Shown here: positions 1-7,881 of the stretch, piece by piece
Layout: each line of letters opens with the position of its first letter
Position numbering within the stretch: the stretch's first letter is position 1
Assembly (NCBI GenBank): GCA_036494815.1
Contig: DASXNV010000030.1
Location: forward strand, 1-64,000
Source: Poindextera sp036494815
Lineage (GTDB): Bacteria > Pseudomonadota > Alphaproteobacteria > Caulobacterales > Caulobacteraceae
Direction of reading: 5' to 3'
Length of the DNA: 64,000 nt
The notes under the pieces: generated by a model
What the model was told of the DNA's origin: nothing
The model's database searches: none
What the model saw: only the letters and a program-made list of their open reading frames with translations
Position numbers and translations under genes: made by a program

Positions 1-1
1 C

Positions 2-727
2 GCGCTGCAGGCCAACCTTGTCCGCTATCAGCAATGGGCCATGGCCCAGGGCGAAAAGGTGGTGATCGTGTTCGAGGGCCGCGATGGGGCCGGCAAGGAT
101 GGGACCATTAAGCGCATCACCGAGCACCTGGCCCCCCGCAACGCCCGCGTGGTCGCCCTGCCCAAACCCTCGGACCGGGATCAGACCTCGTGGTTTTTCC
201 AGCGCTATGTGCGCCACCTGCCCGCCGCCGGCGAGATCGTGATCTTCAACCGCTCCTGGTACAACCGGGCCGGGGTGGATCGGGTGATGGATTTCGCCAG
301 CGTGCGCGAACAGGAGGATTTCCTCTCCGACGCGCCCACCTTCGAGCGGATGCTGGCCGAGGCGCATATCCGCGTCGTCAAGTTCTGGCTGGACATCTCC
401 AAGGACGAGCAGGCCCGCCGGCTGGAGGCGCGGCGTAACGATCCCCTGAAGATCCTGAAAGTGAGCTCCCTGGACGGCGTCGCCCAGAAGAAGTGGAAGG
501 CCTATTCCAAGGCGCGCGACGAAATGCTGATGCGCACCAACACCCCCGTCGCGCCCTGGATCTGCGTCCATACCGACAAGAAGAAGAAGGCTCGCCTGGC
601 GGTGATCCGCCACCTCCTGCACTGCCTGGCTCCCGCCGACATTTGCGAGAGGGTCGATCCGCCGGACCCGAAGGTGCTGTTCCCCTTCGAGCCCGAAGCG
701 CTCAAGGACGGGCGACTGGAGCCATAG
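2..727 (+). CDS. ppk2: Polyphosphate kinase 2 (PPK2), 5' end cut off by the window
   Basis: PPK2 enzymes transfer phosphate between polyphosphate and nucleotides in the cytoplasm. The frame is open from base 2, so the gene starts upstream; an internal ATG at 41 is not the true start. Visible are a P-loop (GRDGAGKDG, about residue 25 of the visible part), the PPK2 lid-type stretch FNRSWYNRAGVDRVMDF and the later DPLKILKVSSLDG region typical of the family. The C-terminus looks complete. The family call is firm; whether it favours ADP, AMP or GDP cannot be read from the sequence. It is followed after about 65 bases by a toxin-antitoxin pair. Confidence 0.92.
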   Translation, partial: ALQANLVRYQQWAMAQGEKVVIVFEGRDGAGKDGTIKRITEHLAPRNARVVALPKPSDRDQTSWFFQRYVRHLPAAGEIVIFNRSWYNRAGVDRVMDFASVREQEDFLSDAPTFERMLAEAHIRVVKFWLDISKDEQARRLEARRNDPLKILKVSSLDGVAQKKWKAYSKARDEMLMRTNTPVAPWICVHTDKKKKARLAVIRHLLHCLAPADICERVDPPDPKVLFPFEPEALKDGRLEP

Positions 728-739
728 GCGGGGCCACGC

Positions 740-783
740 TTGAAATTCCGCATAATCCGTATAATCCGGATAATATGGAATTT
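740..783 (+). promoter_or_regulatory. Iterated and palindromic operator/promoter of the first toxin-antitoxin pair
   Basis: Three head-to-tail 9-base units occur at 752-760, 761-769 and 770-778 (ATAATCCGT, ATAATCCGG, ATAATATGG). They lie between inverted arms AAATTCC (743-749) and GGAATTT (777-783). A TATAAT hexamer sits at 760-765 and a TTGAAA at 740-745, although the 14-base spacing between these two is short. The block ends just before the antitoxin start, as expected for an autoregulated antitoxin operator. Confidence 0.6.
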
Positions 784-791
784 TGAGACAT

Positions 792-1058
792 ATGATGGCC
801 AAGGTGAGCGTGACGTCGGCGGAGTTCCAGAAGCGCTTTGGACGCTATCGTGAGGCGGCTCTGCAAGATCCCGTCACCATCACCAACCATGGCCGCGATA
901 GCCTCGTGCTGATGGCGGCCGACGAATACCGCCGGCTCAAGCGTTGCGAGCGGCGCGTGATGGGCCTTGATGATTTCTCCGACGCCGACCTCGCGGCGAT
1001 CGAAGCCAGCCAGGCGCCGGCTGAAGCCGCTGCGTTCGACCACGAGCGAAATGACTGA
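792..1058 (+). CDS. Phd/YefM-type antitoxin
   Basis: Short protein of the Phd/YefM antitoxin fold: the N-terminal part VTSAEFQKRFGRYREAAL, then VTITNHGRDSLVLMAADEYRRL, matches the DNA-binding dimer domain. The acidic, Ala-rich C-terminus (about residues 55-88) would be the toxin-binding tail. An upstream TTG at 783 is in frame, but the ATGs at 792 and 795 are better starts and leave the operator outside the gene. It should neutralise the next gene's product and repress its own promoter through the repeats at 743-783. Family confidence is good; the partner pairing is inferred from position. Confidence 0.8.
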   Translation: MMAKVSVTSAEFQKRFGRYREAALQDPVTITNHGRDSLVLMAADEYRRLKRCERRVMGLDDFSDADLAAIEASQAPAEAAAFDHERND

Positions 1059-1087
1059 TCGCGCCGCTTGCGACGCCGACGGCGGGC

Positions 1088-1498
1088 TTGGGTATTCGCT
1101 ATGGGTTTCTTTGGCGCGATGAGGCCGCCCGTGGTCTGGAGGAGGGCGGCAAAGACCGTCTCTGCGTGGTGATCCTGGTCACCGAGGAAGATCCGCAAGG
1201 GCCCGTCGTCACGGCGCTGCCGGTCACGCACACGCCGCCGCGGGACGCCTCGCTGGCGGTCGAGCTTCCAGCGGCGACCACGCGGCGCCTTGGGCTCGAT
1301 GACCAGCGTTCGTGGATCGTGGTGACAGACGCCAACCGGTTCATCTGGCCAGGACTGGATCTGGGTTTCGCCAGGGGCGGCGACAGCGCCAGCTTAGCCT
1401 ATGGCCTGCTATGCGCCCATATCTTCAATGAAATGCGCGCCAAGTTCATTTCGGCGGTAAGAGCGCCAAAGGCCGCCGCAGTCGCGCGAGCAGAATAG
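1088..1498 (+). CDS. Probable toxin of the pair (PemK/MazF-like growth-inhibitor family)
   Basis: I read this as the partner toxin of the preceding antitoxin. It contains the pattern IRYGFLWRDEAARGLEEG, then GKDRLCVVILV, PVTHTPP and RSWIVVTDANRFIWPG, which I associate with a PemK-like hypothetical family found next to such antitoxins. The first standard start is TTG at 1088, but the frame is open back to a stop at 1052 and the upstream codons give a Pro-rich lead-in (PLATPTAGL) like that of relatives. A CTG at 1055 would overlap the antitoxin stop as CTGA and may be the real start. The exact toxic activity (RNase or other) is not shown by the sequence. Confidence 0.6.
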   Translation: MGIRYGFLWRDEAARGLEEGGKDRLCVVILVTEEDPQGPVVTALPVTHTPPRDASLAVELPAATTRRLGLDDQRSWIVVTDANRFIWPGLDLGFARGGDSASLAYGLLCAHIFNEMRAKFISAVRAPKAAAVARAE

Positions 1499-1532
1499 CC
1501 GTCGCATAGCGGTTCTTGACGTTGGATCTTGC

Positions 1533-2750
1533 ATGAAACCCGACCTTTCAGCCGCCCAGGCCCGGCGTATCGCCATCGCCGCGCAAGGCCTGACCGACCT
1601 GCGTCCGCGTGGCGAGGCGGGGCGACGGCATCTGCGCAAGGTGTTCGACCGGCTGGGCGTGGTGCAGATCGATTCCGTCAACGTGGTCAGCCGCACCCAT
1701 TACCTGCCGGCCTTCTCGCGCCTCGGCCACTATCCGCGCGAAGACCTGGAGACCGAGGCCTGGGGCAAGCGGCCCAGCCTGTTCGAATATTGGGGCCACG
1801 AGGCTTCGCTGATGCCGCTGGAGATGCAGCCGCTGTTTCGCTGGCGCATGGAGCGGGCGCAGGCTGGGGAGACCTGGAGCGGCCTCGCCCGGTTCGGGCG
1901 AGAACGGCGCGACTATATCGACAATATCCTGACCGAGATCGAGCGCCGAGGCCCGGTCACCGGCGGCGACTTCGCCGAGGGCCCGCGCGGCGCGCCCGGC
2001 TGGTGGTCATGGAGCGACGGCAAGCGGGCGCTGGAATGGCTGTTCTGGGCCGGCCTGATCACCACCAAGACCCGGCGCAGCTTCGAGCGGGTCTATGACC
2101 TGACCGAACGGGTGCTCCCCGCCCGCATTAGCGACCTGCCGACTCCGACGGAGAAAGACGCTCACCGCGAACTGCTGCGCATCGCCGCGCGGGCCATGGG
2201 CGTCGCCACCGAGGCCGACCTGCGCGACTATTTCCGCATGCCCCTGGCCGAGACCCGGGCGCGCCTGGCCGAACTGGTGGAGGCTGACGAGTTGAAGCCC
2301 GTCACCGTCGAGGGCTGGCGCCAGGCCGCCTATCTGCACCCGGACGCCAAGATCCCCCGCAAGGTTGAGGCGACCGCCCTACTGTCGCCCTTCGACAACC
2401 TGATCTGGGCCCGTGAACGCACCGAGCGGCTGTTCGGCGTGCGGGTGCGACTGGAAATCTACACCCCGGCCCACAAGCGCGAGCACGGCTATTACGTCCT
2501 GCCCCTGCTGCAGGGTGGCCGCATCACCGCGCGGGTGGATCTGAAGGCCGACCGGGCGGCGCAGACTCTGCTCGTGCAGGCGGCGCATCTTGAGCCCGAA
2601 GAGCGCGCCGAAGCCGTCGTGCCGGCGTTGCTTGAAGAACTGGCGGCCATGGCCAATTGGCTTGGGCTGGAACGCGTGAGGATGAACGGGCGGGGTGATC
2701 TGGCCAAGCCGCTCGCCGCGGCGCTGAACGACGCCGAGGCTGGTTCGTAG
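1533..2750 (+). CDS. Winged-helix DNA glycosylase of the YcaQ/AlkX family
   Basis: The 405-residue protein matches the COG3214 family of DNA glycosylases that unhook interstrand crosslinks and remove bulky alkylated bases. Residues 45-47 read Q-I-D within RLGVVQIDSVN, matching the catalytic Q-hydrophobic-D motif of the YcaQ (AlkX) branch, rather than the Q-x-Q motif of AlkZ. Also typical are HYLPAFSRLG (about 57-66), FEYWGHEASL (about 84-93), and LLSPFDNLIWARERTERLF in the C-terminal third. It stands alone on its strand with about 35 bases after the toxin gene. Crosslink-repair activity is inferred from the family. Confidence 0.85.
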   Translation: MKPDLSAAQARRIAIAAQGLTDLRPRGEAGRRHLRKVFDRLGVVQIDSVNVVSRTHYLPAFSRLGHYPREDLETEAWGKRPSLFEYWGHEASLMPLEMQPLFRWRMERAQAGETWSGLARFGRERRDYIDNILTEIERRGPVTGGDFAEGPRGAPGWWSWSDGKRALEWLFWAGLITTKTRRSFERVYDLTERVLPARISDLPTPTEKDAHRELLRIAARAMGVATEADLRDYFRMPLAETRARLAELVEADELKPVTVEGWRQAAYLHPDAKIPRKVEATALLSPFDNLIWARERTERLFGVRVRLEIYTPAHKREHGYYVLPLLQGGRITARVDLKADRAAQTLLVQAAHLEPEERAEAVVPALLEELAAMANWLGLERVRMNGRGDLAKPLAAALNDAEAGS

Positions 2751-2869
2751 CATCGGCCGCCGGCCCGGCTTTGATCGCCGATGTTTCCAGACAGACACGC
2801 GCAGCCGGCGCCGGTTGGTTAGACTCCCGCCGTTGTCCGGGTTCGCCCGATCACCAAGAAGGAAATTCC

Positions 2870-3004
2870 ATGAAGTTCGTCCCCGCCATCCTGGCCGCCG
2901 TTTCGCTGCTGGCCGTGAGCACGGCCGCCTCGGCGCATCCGCATCATCACCGTCACCAGATCTGCACCATGCATCACCACCATCGCGTCTGCCACTGGGG
3001 CTAA
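2870..3004 (+). CDS. Small exported His-rich peptide (44 aa)
   Basis: The start at 2870 is supported by an AAGAAGGAAA ribosome-binding site 6-8 bases upstream. Residues 1-22 form a classical signal peptide ending in ASA. The mature part is only about 22 residues and is dominated by histidine (HPHHHRHQ, then MHHHHRVCHWG), with two cysteines. Periplasmic metal binding or buffering is a reasonable guess from composition only. A strong hairpin follows at 3027. Similar tiny His-rich secreted peptides occur in alphaproteobacteria, but no function is assigned here. Confidence 0.7.
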   Translation: MKFVPAILAAVSLLAVSTAASAHPHHHRHQICTMHHHHRVCHWG

Positions 3005-3026
3005 GACGCCCGGCTTTGCGCTGAGA

Positions 3027-3062
3027 CCTGGCTTGCGACGCTCGTTTTGGGCGCAAGCCAGG
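3027..3062. terminator. Perfect 11-bp inverted repeat between convergent genes
   Basis: CCTGGCTTGCG at 3027-3037 pairs exactly with CGCAAGCCAGG at 3052-3062 across a 14-base loop. It lies between the + strand His-rich gene and the - strand monooxygenase, which converge here, so it can serve both strands as a transcription end. There is no U-tract directly after the stem. Confidence 0.55.
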
Positions 3063-3079
3063 GCCGTTGGCGAACGCCT

Positions 3080-4618
3080 CTAAGCCACGGTCTCAGGCGA
3101 CCGTGGCGCTTTGGCCGCGGCCTCATAGACAAACACCGCATCGTTCAGATCGATGGCCGGCAGGACGTCCTTTTCCGCCCAATAGTCCTGCGTGTGCTGC
3201 CATTCCGGCTTGTCGCCGCGCCGAGGCAGCAGATGCATGCCGCGCATCAGATAGCCGGGATTGAAGTTCTCCGGATCGATCCATGGCAGCAGAGGCATGT
3301 CCTTGTCCTCGGGCCGCAAGGCCACGCTGACCTTCCTGGCCCCAACCGCCTCCATTTGCCCCAGTAACCGGCAGACGAAGTCGCCCACCAGATCCGCCCG
3401 CAGGGTCCAGCTGGCCCGGAAATAGCCGAACACCCAGACCATATTGGGCACCCCGGTGAACATCATGCCGCGATAGGTGACAGTGTCGGCGAAATCCAGC
3501 GGCTTGCCGTCGATGACGAAGTCGATGTCGCCCAGGACGTTCAGGTTGAAGCCCGTGGCGGTGATGACGATGTCGGCCTCCAAGGTCTTGCCCGATTTCA
3601 GCAGGATGCCGCCCTCGGTGAACCGGTCGATCTCGTCGGTGACCACAGAGGCCTTGCCGTCGCGGATGCCCTGGAAGATGTCGCCATCGGGCACGAAGGC
3701 GATGCGCTGACGCCAGGGGCGATAGGTGGGGTTGAAGTTCTTCTCCACCTCCTCGGGCGACAGAAAGGCGGCCACCCCGGCCAGCAGTTCCTGTTTCACC
3801 ACATCCGGCTCGCTGATCGAACGGCGGGTGAAGGCGTCCTGATCGAACAGGATCTTGCGGCGCACGATCTCGTGGATCCAGGTCTCGTCGATCTGCAGTT
3901 CGCGCAGGGTGTCGGCCAGCTCGTTGGCGTTGCGGCCGGGGATGAAATAGGTGGGTGAGCGTTGCAGCACGGTGACGTGCTCGCAGTCGCCGGCGATGGC
4001 CGGGGTCACCGTGGCCGCCGTGGCGCCCGAGCCAATGACGACCACCTTCTTGTTCTTGTAGTCCAGGCCTTCTGGCCAGGTCTGGGGGTGGACGATCTGG
4101 CCCTTGAACCGGTCCATCCCCTCCCATTCGGGGGTGTAGCCCTGTTCGTGGCGGTAATAGCCCTGGCACATCCACAGGAAATTGGCGGTGAAGCGCGCCG
4201 TCTCCCCGGTGTCCTTGCGCACCGCCTCGATGGTCCAGAGATTGTCCAGGCTCGACCAGCGGGCCGAGGCGATCTTGTGGCCATAGCGGATGTGCGGGGC
4301 CAGATCGTTCTCGTCGATCACCTCGCCCATATAGCGCAAGATTTCCGCGGCGCTGGCGATGGGCGCGCCAACCCAGGGCTTGAAGCGGTAGCCGAAGGTA
4401 TAGAGATCGCTGTCGGAGCGGATCCCCGGATAGGTGTGAGTGCGCCAGGTGCCGCCGTAGCTGTCCAGGGAATCCAGCACGACGAAGCGGGTTCCCGGCC
4501 GTTGCTTGGCCAGGTGATAGGCGCCGCCCACGCCCGATATGCCCGCCCCGACGATCAGCACGTCGAAATGCTCGCTGCTCGCCGGGGCCGGCTTGGTGGG
4601 GATCGCCATCTGGTTCAT
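3080..4618 (-). CDS. Flavin-containing Baeyer-Villiger-type monooxygenase
   Basis: NADPH- and FAD-dependent monooxygenase of 512 residues. The FAD-binding GxGxxG is at residues 24-29 (GAGISG). The Baeyer-Villiger fingerprint FxGxxxHxxxWP is intact at 171-182 (F171, G173, H177, W181, P182). A second nucleotide-binding GSGATAA follows near 196-202, and the ATG motif (ITATGFNLN) is in the C-terminal half. It would insert oxygen next to a carbonyl or oxidise a soft nucleophile; the substrate cannot be read. It is 130 bases downstream of the ABC exporter gene on the same strand and has a FixK/FNR-like site in the gap, so it probably has its own promoter. Confidence 0.9.
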   Translation of the reverse strand: MNQMAIPTKPAPASSEHFDVLIVGAGISGVGGAYHLAKQRPGTRFVVLDSLDSYGGTWRTHTYPGIRSDSDLYTFGYRFKPWVGAPIASAAEILRYMGEVIDENDLAPHIRYGHKIASARWSSLDNLWTIEAVRKDTGETARFTANFLWMCQGYYRHEQGYTPEWEGMDRFKGQIVHPQTWPEGLDYKNKKVVVIGSGATAATVTPAIAGDCEHVTVLQRSPTYFIPGRNANELADTLRELQIDETWIHEIVRRKILFDQDAFTRRSISEPDVVKQELLAGVAAFLSPEEVEKNFNPTYRPWRQRIAFVPDGDIFQGIRDGKASVVTDEIDRFTEGGILLKSGKTLEADIVITATGFNLNVLGDIDFVIDGKPLDFADTVTYRGMMFTGVPNMVWVFGYFRASWTLRADLVGDFVCRLLGQMEAVGARKVSVALRPEDKDMPLLPWIDPENFNPGYLMRGMHLLPRRGDKPEWQHTQDYWAEKDVLPAIDLNDAVFVYEAAAKAPRSPETVA

Positions 4619-4688
4619 CAGTTCAACCCTTTTCCTGGTCCCGGTGTTGTCCTCGGCGCCAGTCTCAGCCCATTCGCGGCTGGCTCAC

Positions 4689-4702
4689 CTGATCGAGATC
4701 AA
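4689..4702. promoter_or_regulatory. FixK/FNR-like site upstream of the monooxygenase
   Basis: CTGAT-CGAG-ATCAA matches the FNR/FixK consensus TTGAT-N4-ATCAA at nine of ten arm positions. Its centre is about 77 bases upstream of the monooxygenase start codon (4618). That would allow the usual -41.5 activator spacing with a 5' leader of about 35 bases. The assignment rests on pattern match only. Confidence 0.4.
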
Positions 4703-4748
4703 GATAAGTGAACATTGATAATAGATCCGTGTCCAGTGGCTCGCCCCG

Positions 4749-6548
4749 CTACACCGTCCCCTCCGCCACGGCGTTCAGCCGGGCATAGGTTCCGCCCTTG
4801 GCCACCAGTTCGCCATGGCGGCCCTCCTCGATCACCCGGCCGGCCTGGAAGACCAGGATGCGGTCGGCGTGGCGGATGGTGGACAGTCGGTGGGCGATGA
4901 CGATGGTGGTGCGGCCGCTCATCAAGGCCTCCGTGGCCGTCTGCACTTCGCGCTCGGTCTCAACGTCCAGGGACGAGGTGGCCTCGTCCAGCACCAGGAT
5001 CGGCGCATCGGCCAGGAAGGCGCGGGCGATGGCCACGCGCTGGCGCTCGCCGCCCGACAGCTTCACCCCCCGCTCGCCCACCAAGGTGTCGTAGGCCTTG
5101 GGCAGGCGAGTGATGAACTCGTGGGCGCGGGCGCGTTTGGCGGCCAGGGTGATCTCGTCCAGGGTCGCGCCGGGACGGGCGTAGCCGATGTTCTCGGCCA
5201 CGCTACGGTGGAACAGGGCCGGATCCTGGGGCACCACGGCGATCGCCCGCCTCAGGGAGCCTTGGGTGACCTCGGCGATGTCTTGGCCGTCGATGCGGAT
5301 CTGGCCCGCCTCGATGTCATAGAGCCTCTGGACCAGCTTGACGAAGGTCGACTTGCCCGAGCCCGTGGCCCCGACCAGCGCCACCCTTTCGCCCGGCGCG
5401 ATGACCAGCGAAAAGCGCTCGTAGAGGGGTGTGGACTGGCCCTGATAGCGGAAGGTGACGCGGTCGAAGACGATTTCACCGTCGCCGGGGATGAAGCCCT
5501 CGGCCGCGCCCTGGTCAGCGACCTGGGGCGGCTGGCGCATGAAGCTGGCCACGTCCTCGGCGTCGTCCAGGCCGCGCTGCATCATCCGCACGTTCTCACC
5601 GACCGTGCGCAGATAGCCGCTCATCACCAGGAACGAGGTGATGGCGAAGGCCACGTCGCCCGGGCTGGCGCGGCCCTTGGACCACAGCCAGACCAGCAGG
5701 CCCGACAGCCCCGCCTGCAGCACGATCAAGAGCACGTTCTGGATCGCCCACACGTCCATGAACCGGCCCCAGGTCTTCTGGGCGGCGAGGCTCCAGTCAT
5801 GGCTGACCTTGGCGAAGCGCGCCTCTTCACGGGCCTCGGCGCCGAAGCCCTTGACCGTGGGATTGGCGCTGATGGCGTCGGCCAGGGCGCCGCCTATACG
5901 GCTGTCCATGGCGATCGAGTGCAGGTTGGCCTTGCGCACATAGATCTGCACCAGGGTGATGTTGGTCCCGATATAGAGGGCGACAACCACCAGGCAGAAC
6001 AGGCCCACGATCGGCCAGCGCGCCAGCATGCTCACGCTGAGGCCGACCAGCACCAGGATCGCCGGGCCGATCCACAAGACCACGGCGTCGGAGGCGGCGT
6101 CATAACCCCACATGGCGCGGCTGACCTTGCGCACGGTCGAGCCGGCGAAATTGTTGGCGTGCCAGTCTGCGGAATAGGACTGCACCCGCACGAAGGCTTC
6201 GTTGACCAGCTCTTCCATGTTGCGCGCCGCCAGCGGGTTCCAGAAACGGAACGAGCCGTTGCGGCAGAGCGCAAAGCCGATATTGACCGCTACGAAAAAC
6301 GCCCAGGCGCCCCACGGCGCGTGACGCGCCACGCCCGCCGCCGGCACGGCGACCGCGTCCACCAGGCCTCGCGCGGCCCAGGGCATGGCCAGGTCGAAGG
6401 CCACCGCGGTCAGCATCAGCCCGACCGCGCCGATCATCATGCCGCGCCGGCGCATCCAGAAGCCGGCGACAAAGTTCAGCACTTGGACGTTGGACAGGGT
6501 CCGCTTGCGGAAATCGCCCGTATCTTCGTCGAAAATCTCGCTCATCAC
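4749..6548 (-). CDS. ABC exporter half-transporter (membrane domain fused to ATPase)
   Basis: Fused type IV (ABCB-like) exporter of 599 residues in the inner membrane. Several hydrophobic helices occupy about residues 30-330. The ATPase carries Walker A GATGSGKST (about 392), the signature LSGGERQR (about 494), Walker B ILVLDEATSS (about 514) and the H-loop IAHRLST. It would act as a homodimer. The start could be ATG 6548 or 6545. The substrate is unknown; it is a different protein from the MsbA-like transporter at 16549. It diverges from ubiA across about 320 bases. Confidence 0.9.
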   Translation of the reverse strand: MMSEIFDEDTGDFRKRTLSNVQVLNFVAGFWMRRRGMMIGAVGLMLTAVAFDLAMPWAARGLVDAVAVPAAGVARHAPWGAWAFFVAVNIGFALCRNGSFRFWNPLAARNMEELVNEAFVRVQSYSADWHANNFAGSTVRKVSRAMWGYDAASDAVVLWIGPAILVLVGLSVSMLARWPIVGLFCLVVVALYIGTNITLVQIYVRKANLHSIAMDSRIGGALADAISANPTVKGFGAEAREEARFAKVSHDWSLAAQKTWGRFMDVWAIQNVLLIVLQAGLSGLLVWLWSKGRASPGDVAFAITSFLVMSGYLRTVGENVRMMQRGLDDAEDVASFMRQPPQVADQGAAEGFIPGDGEIVFDRVTFRYQGQSTPLYERFSLVIAPGERVALVGATGSGKSTFVKLVQRLYDIEAGQIRIDGQDIAEVTQGSLRRAIAVVPQDPALFHRSVAENIGYARPGATLDEITLAAKRARAHEFITRLPKAYDTLVGERGVKLSGGERQRVAIARAFLADAPILVLDEATSSLDVETEREVQTATEALMSGRTTIVIAHRLSTIRHADRILVFQAGRVIEEGRHGELVAKGGTYARLNAVAEGTV

Positions 6549-6866
6549 GTCTGCTTCCTGGGCCCGCGAAGGGGCCAGGTCGAAGCCGCTGCGAGCCTAT
6601 TGATTCAATGAAGGATGTACGGGACGCCGAACCCGGCCAGACCCGCACGCGCCGCCGACGCCGTGACTACGGCCTCGCGGGTTCGAAGGGTGGGGTGGCA
6701 GGTCATCGAGGCATCGTCCTCCTGCACTGGTATTTGGTCAAGCGGGGAGCTGAGCCGGCCCCATCGCCGTGCGCAAGTGTCGCCGCAAAGCCACGCCGGG
6801 AGGGCGTGGGCGCGCGCGCGCGTGACGACAGATGCACCCCACGCAGCCCATGCTAAACTGAGCATC
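6549..6866. other. Intergenic region between divergent ABC exporter and ubiA
   Basis: About 318 bases with no gene that I can support. Open frames on both strands here lack family features; the one reading into ubiA is only an N-terminal extension. A GC dinucleotide run (gcgcgcgcgc) lies near 6815. The region must hold promoters for both flanking genes, but I could not identify convincing -35/-10 pairs. Confidence 0.5.
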
Positions 6867-7814
6867 ATGACGATCGCCCACCTGCCCGACGCCATGCCGA
6901 CCAACTGGGTCGACCGCCTCGCCCCCGTGGCGCTGCGGCCCTGGCTCAAGCTCGGCCGGTTCGACCGGCCGGCGGGGATCTGGCTGCTGTTGCTGCCAGG
7001 ATGGCAATCCATCGCCCTGGCCGCGGCCATGCGCGGCCATTGGCCGGACCTGCGGCTGATCGTCGAATTCCTGGTCGGCGCGGCGTTGATGCGGGCCGCG
7101 GGTTGCGCCTTCAACGACATCGTCGATCGCGACATCGACGCCAAGGTCGCTCGCACCGCCGCCCGGCCGGTGGCCTCGGGCCAGATCAGCGTCAAGCAGG
7201 CCTTCGGATTCATCGCCCTGTGCAGCCTGATCAGCCTGGCCATCCTGGTGACCATGGGGCTCCTGGCTATAGGCCTGGGCGCCGCCTCGCTGCTGCTGGT
7301 CGCGGCCTATCCGTTCATGAAGCGGATCACCTGGTGGCCCCAGGCCTGGCTGGGCCTGACCTTCAACTGGGGCGCGCTGCTAGGCTACGCCGCCGCCACC
7401 GGGCGCGTCGATGCGCCGGCCGTCCTGCTCTATGCCGCCGGCCTGTTCTGGACCCTTGGCTATGACACCATCTATGCGGTGCAGGATCTGGAGGACGACG
7501 CCCTGGCGGGGGTCAAGTCATCGGCCCGCAGGCTGGGTGAGTCCGCCCCGCGCGGGGTCCTGATCTTCTATCTGATCGCCGTCGCCCTGACGCTGGCGGT
7601 GGGCTTCACCGGTCAGCTTGGACCGCTGTTCTACGCCACCCTGCTGCTCTATGCCGCGCATCTGATCCGCCAGCCCCTACGGCTGAAGCTGGACGATCCC
7701 ATGGGCGCCCTGGCCCTGTTCAAATCCAACCGCGACGCCGGCCTGATCCTGTTCGTCGCCCTGGTCGATGGCCTGTGGCGCCCGGCCATAGACATCTTCG
7801 GGACCCAGAACTGA
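6867..7814 (+). CDS. ubiA: 4-hydroxybenzoate polyprenyltransferase
   Basis: Integral membrane prenyltransferase that attaches the polyprenyl tail to 4-hydroxybenzoate in ubiquinone synthesis. The 315-residue protein starts at ATG 6867; the frame is open further upstream, but that extension is Arg/Ser-rich and not part of the family. The two Asp-rich prenyl-diphosphate/Mg sites are visible: NDIVDRDID (about 83-91) and DTIYAVQDLEDD (about 200-211). Multiple hydrophobic helices cover the rest. The RFDRPAGIWLLLLPGW lead-in is typical. A UbiD decarboxylase for the next type of step is encoded about 3 kb downstream. Confidence 0.92.
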   Translation: MTIAHLPDAMPTNWVDRLAPVALRPWLKLGRFDRPAGIWLLLLPGWQSIALAAAMRGHWPDLRLIVEFLVGAALMRAAGCAFNDIVDRDIDAKVARTAARPVASGQISVKQAFGFIALCSLISLAILVTMGLLAIGLGAASLLLVAAYPFMKRITWWPQAWLGLTFNWGALLGYAAATGRVDAPAVLLYAAGLFWTLGYDTIYAVQDLEDDALAGVKSSARRLGESAPRGVLIFYLIAVALTLAVGFTGQLGPLFYATLLLYAAHLIRQPLRLKLDDPMGALALFKSNRDAGLILFVALVDGLWRPAIDIFGTQN

Positions 7815-7881
7815 CCCGGCGTCACGGTTGCCGGACGCAGTCGAAAAGCTCATTCTGGGGCTCAAGGAGCCCAAAACACCC

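Noticed and set aside
4815..6611. A 598-codon open frame antisense to the ABC exporter
   Set aside because: It is the mirror of a GC-rich gene with full ABC motifs on the minus strand. The composition (His/Gln/Gly-rich) is typical of an antisense shadow.
6605..7255. Minus-strand frame antisense to the start of ubiA
   Set aside because: It overlaps the conserved UbiA N-terminus and has no recognisable domain; I treated 6549-6866 as intergenic.
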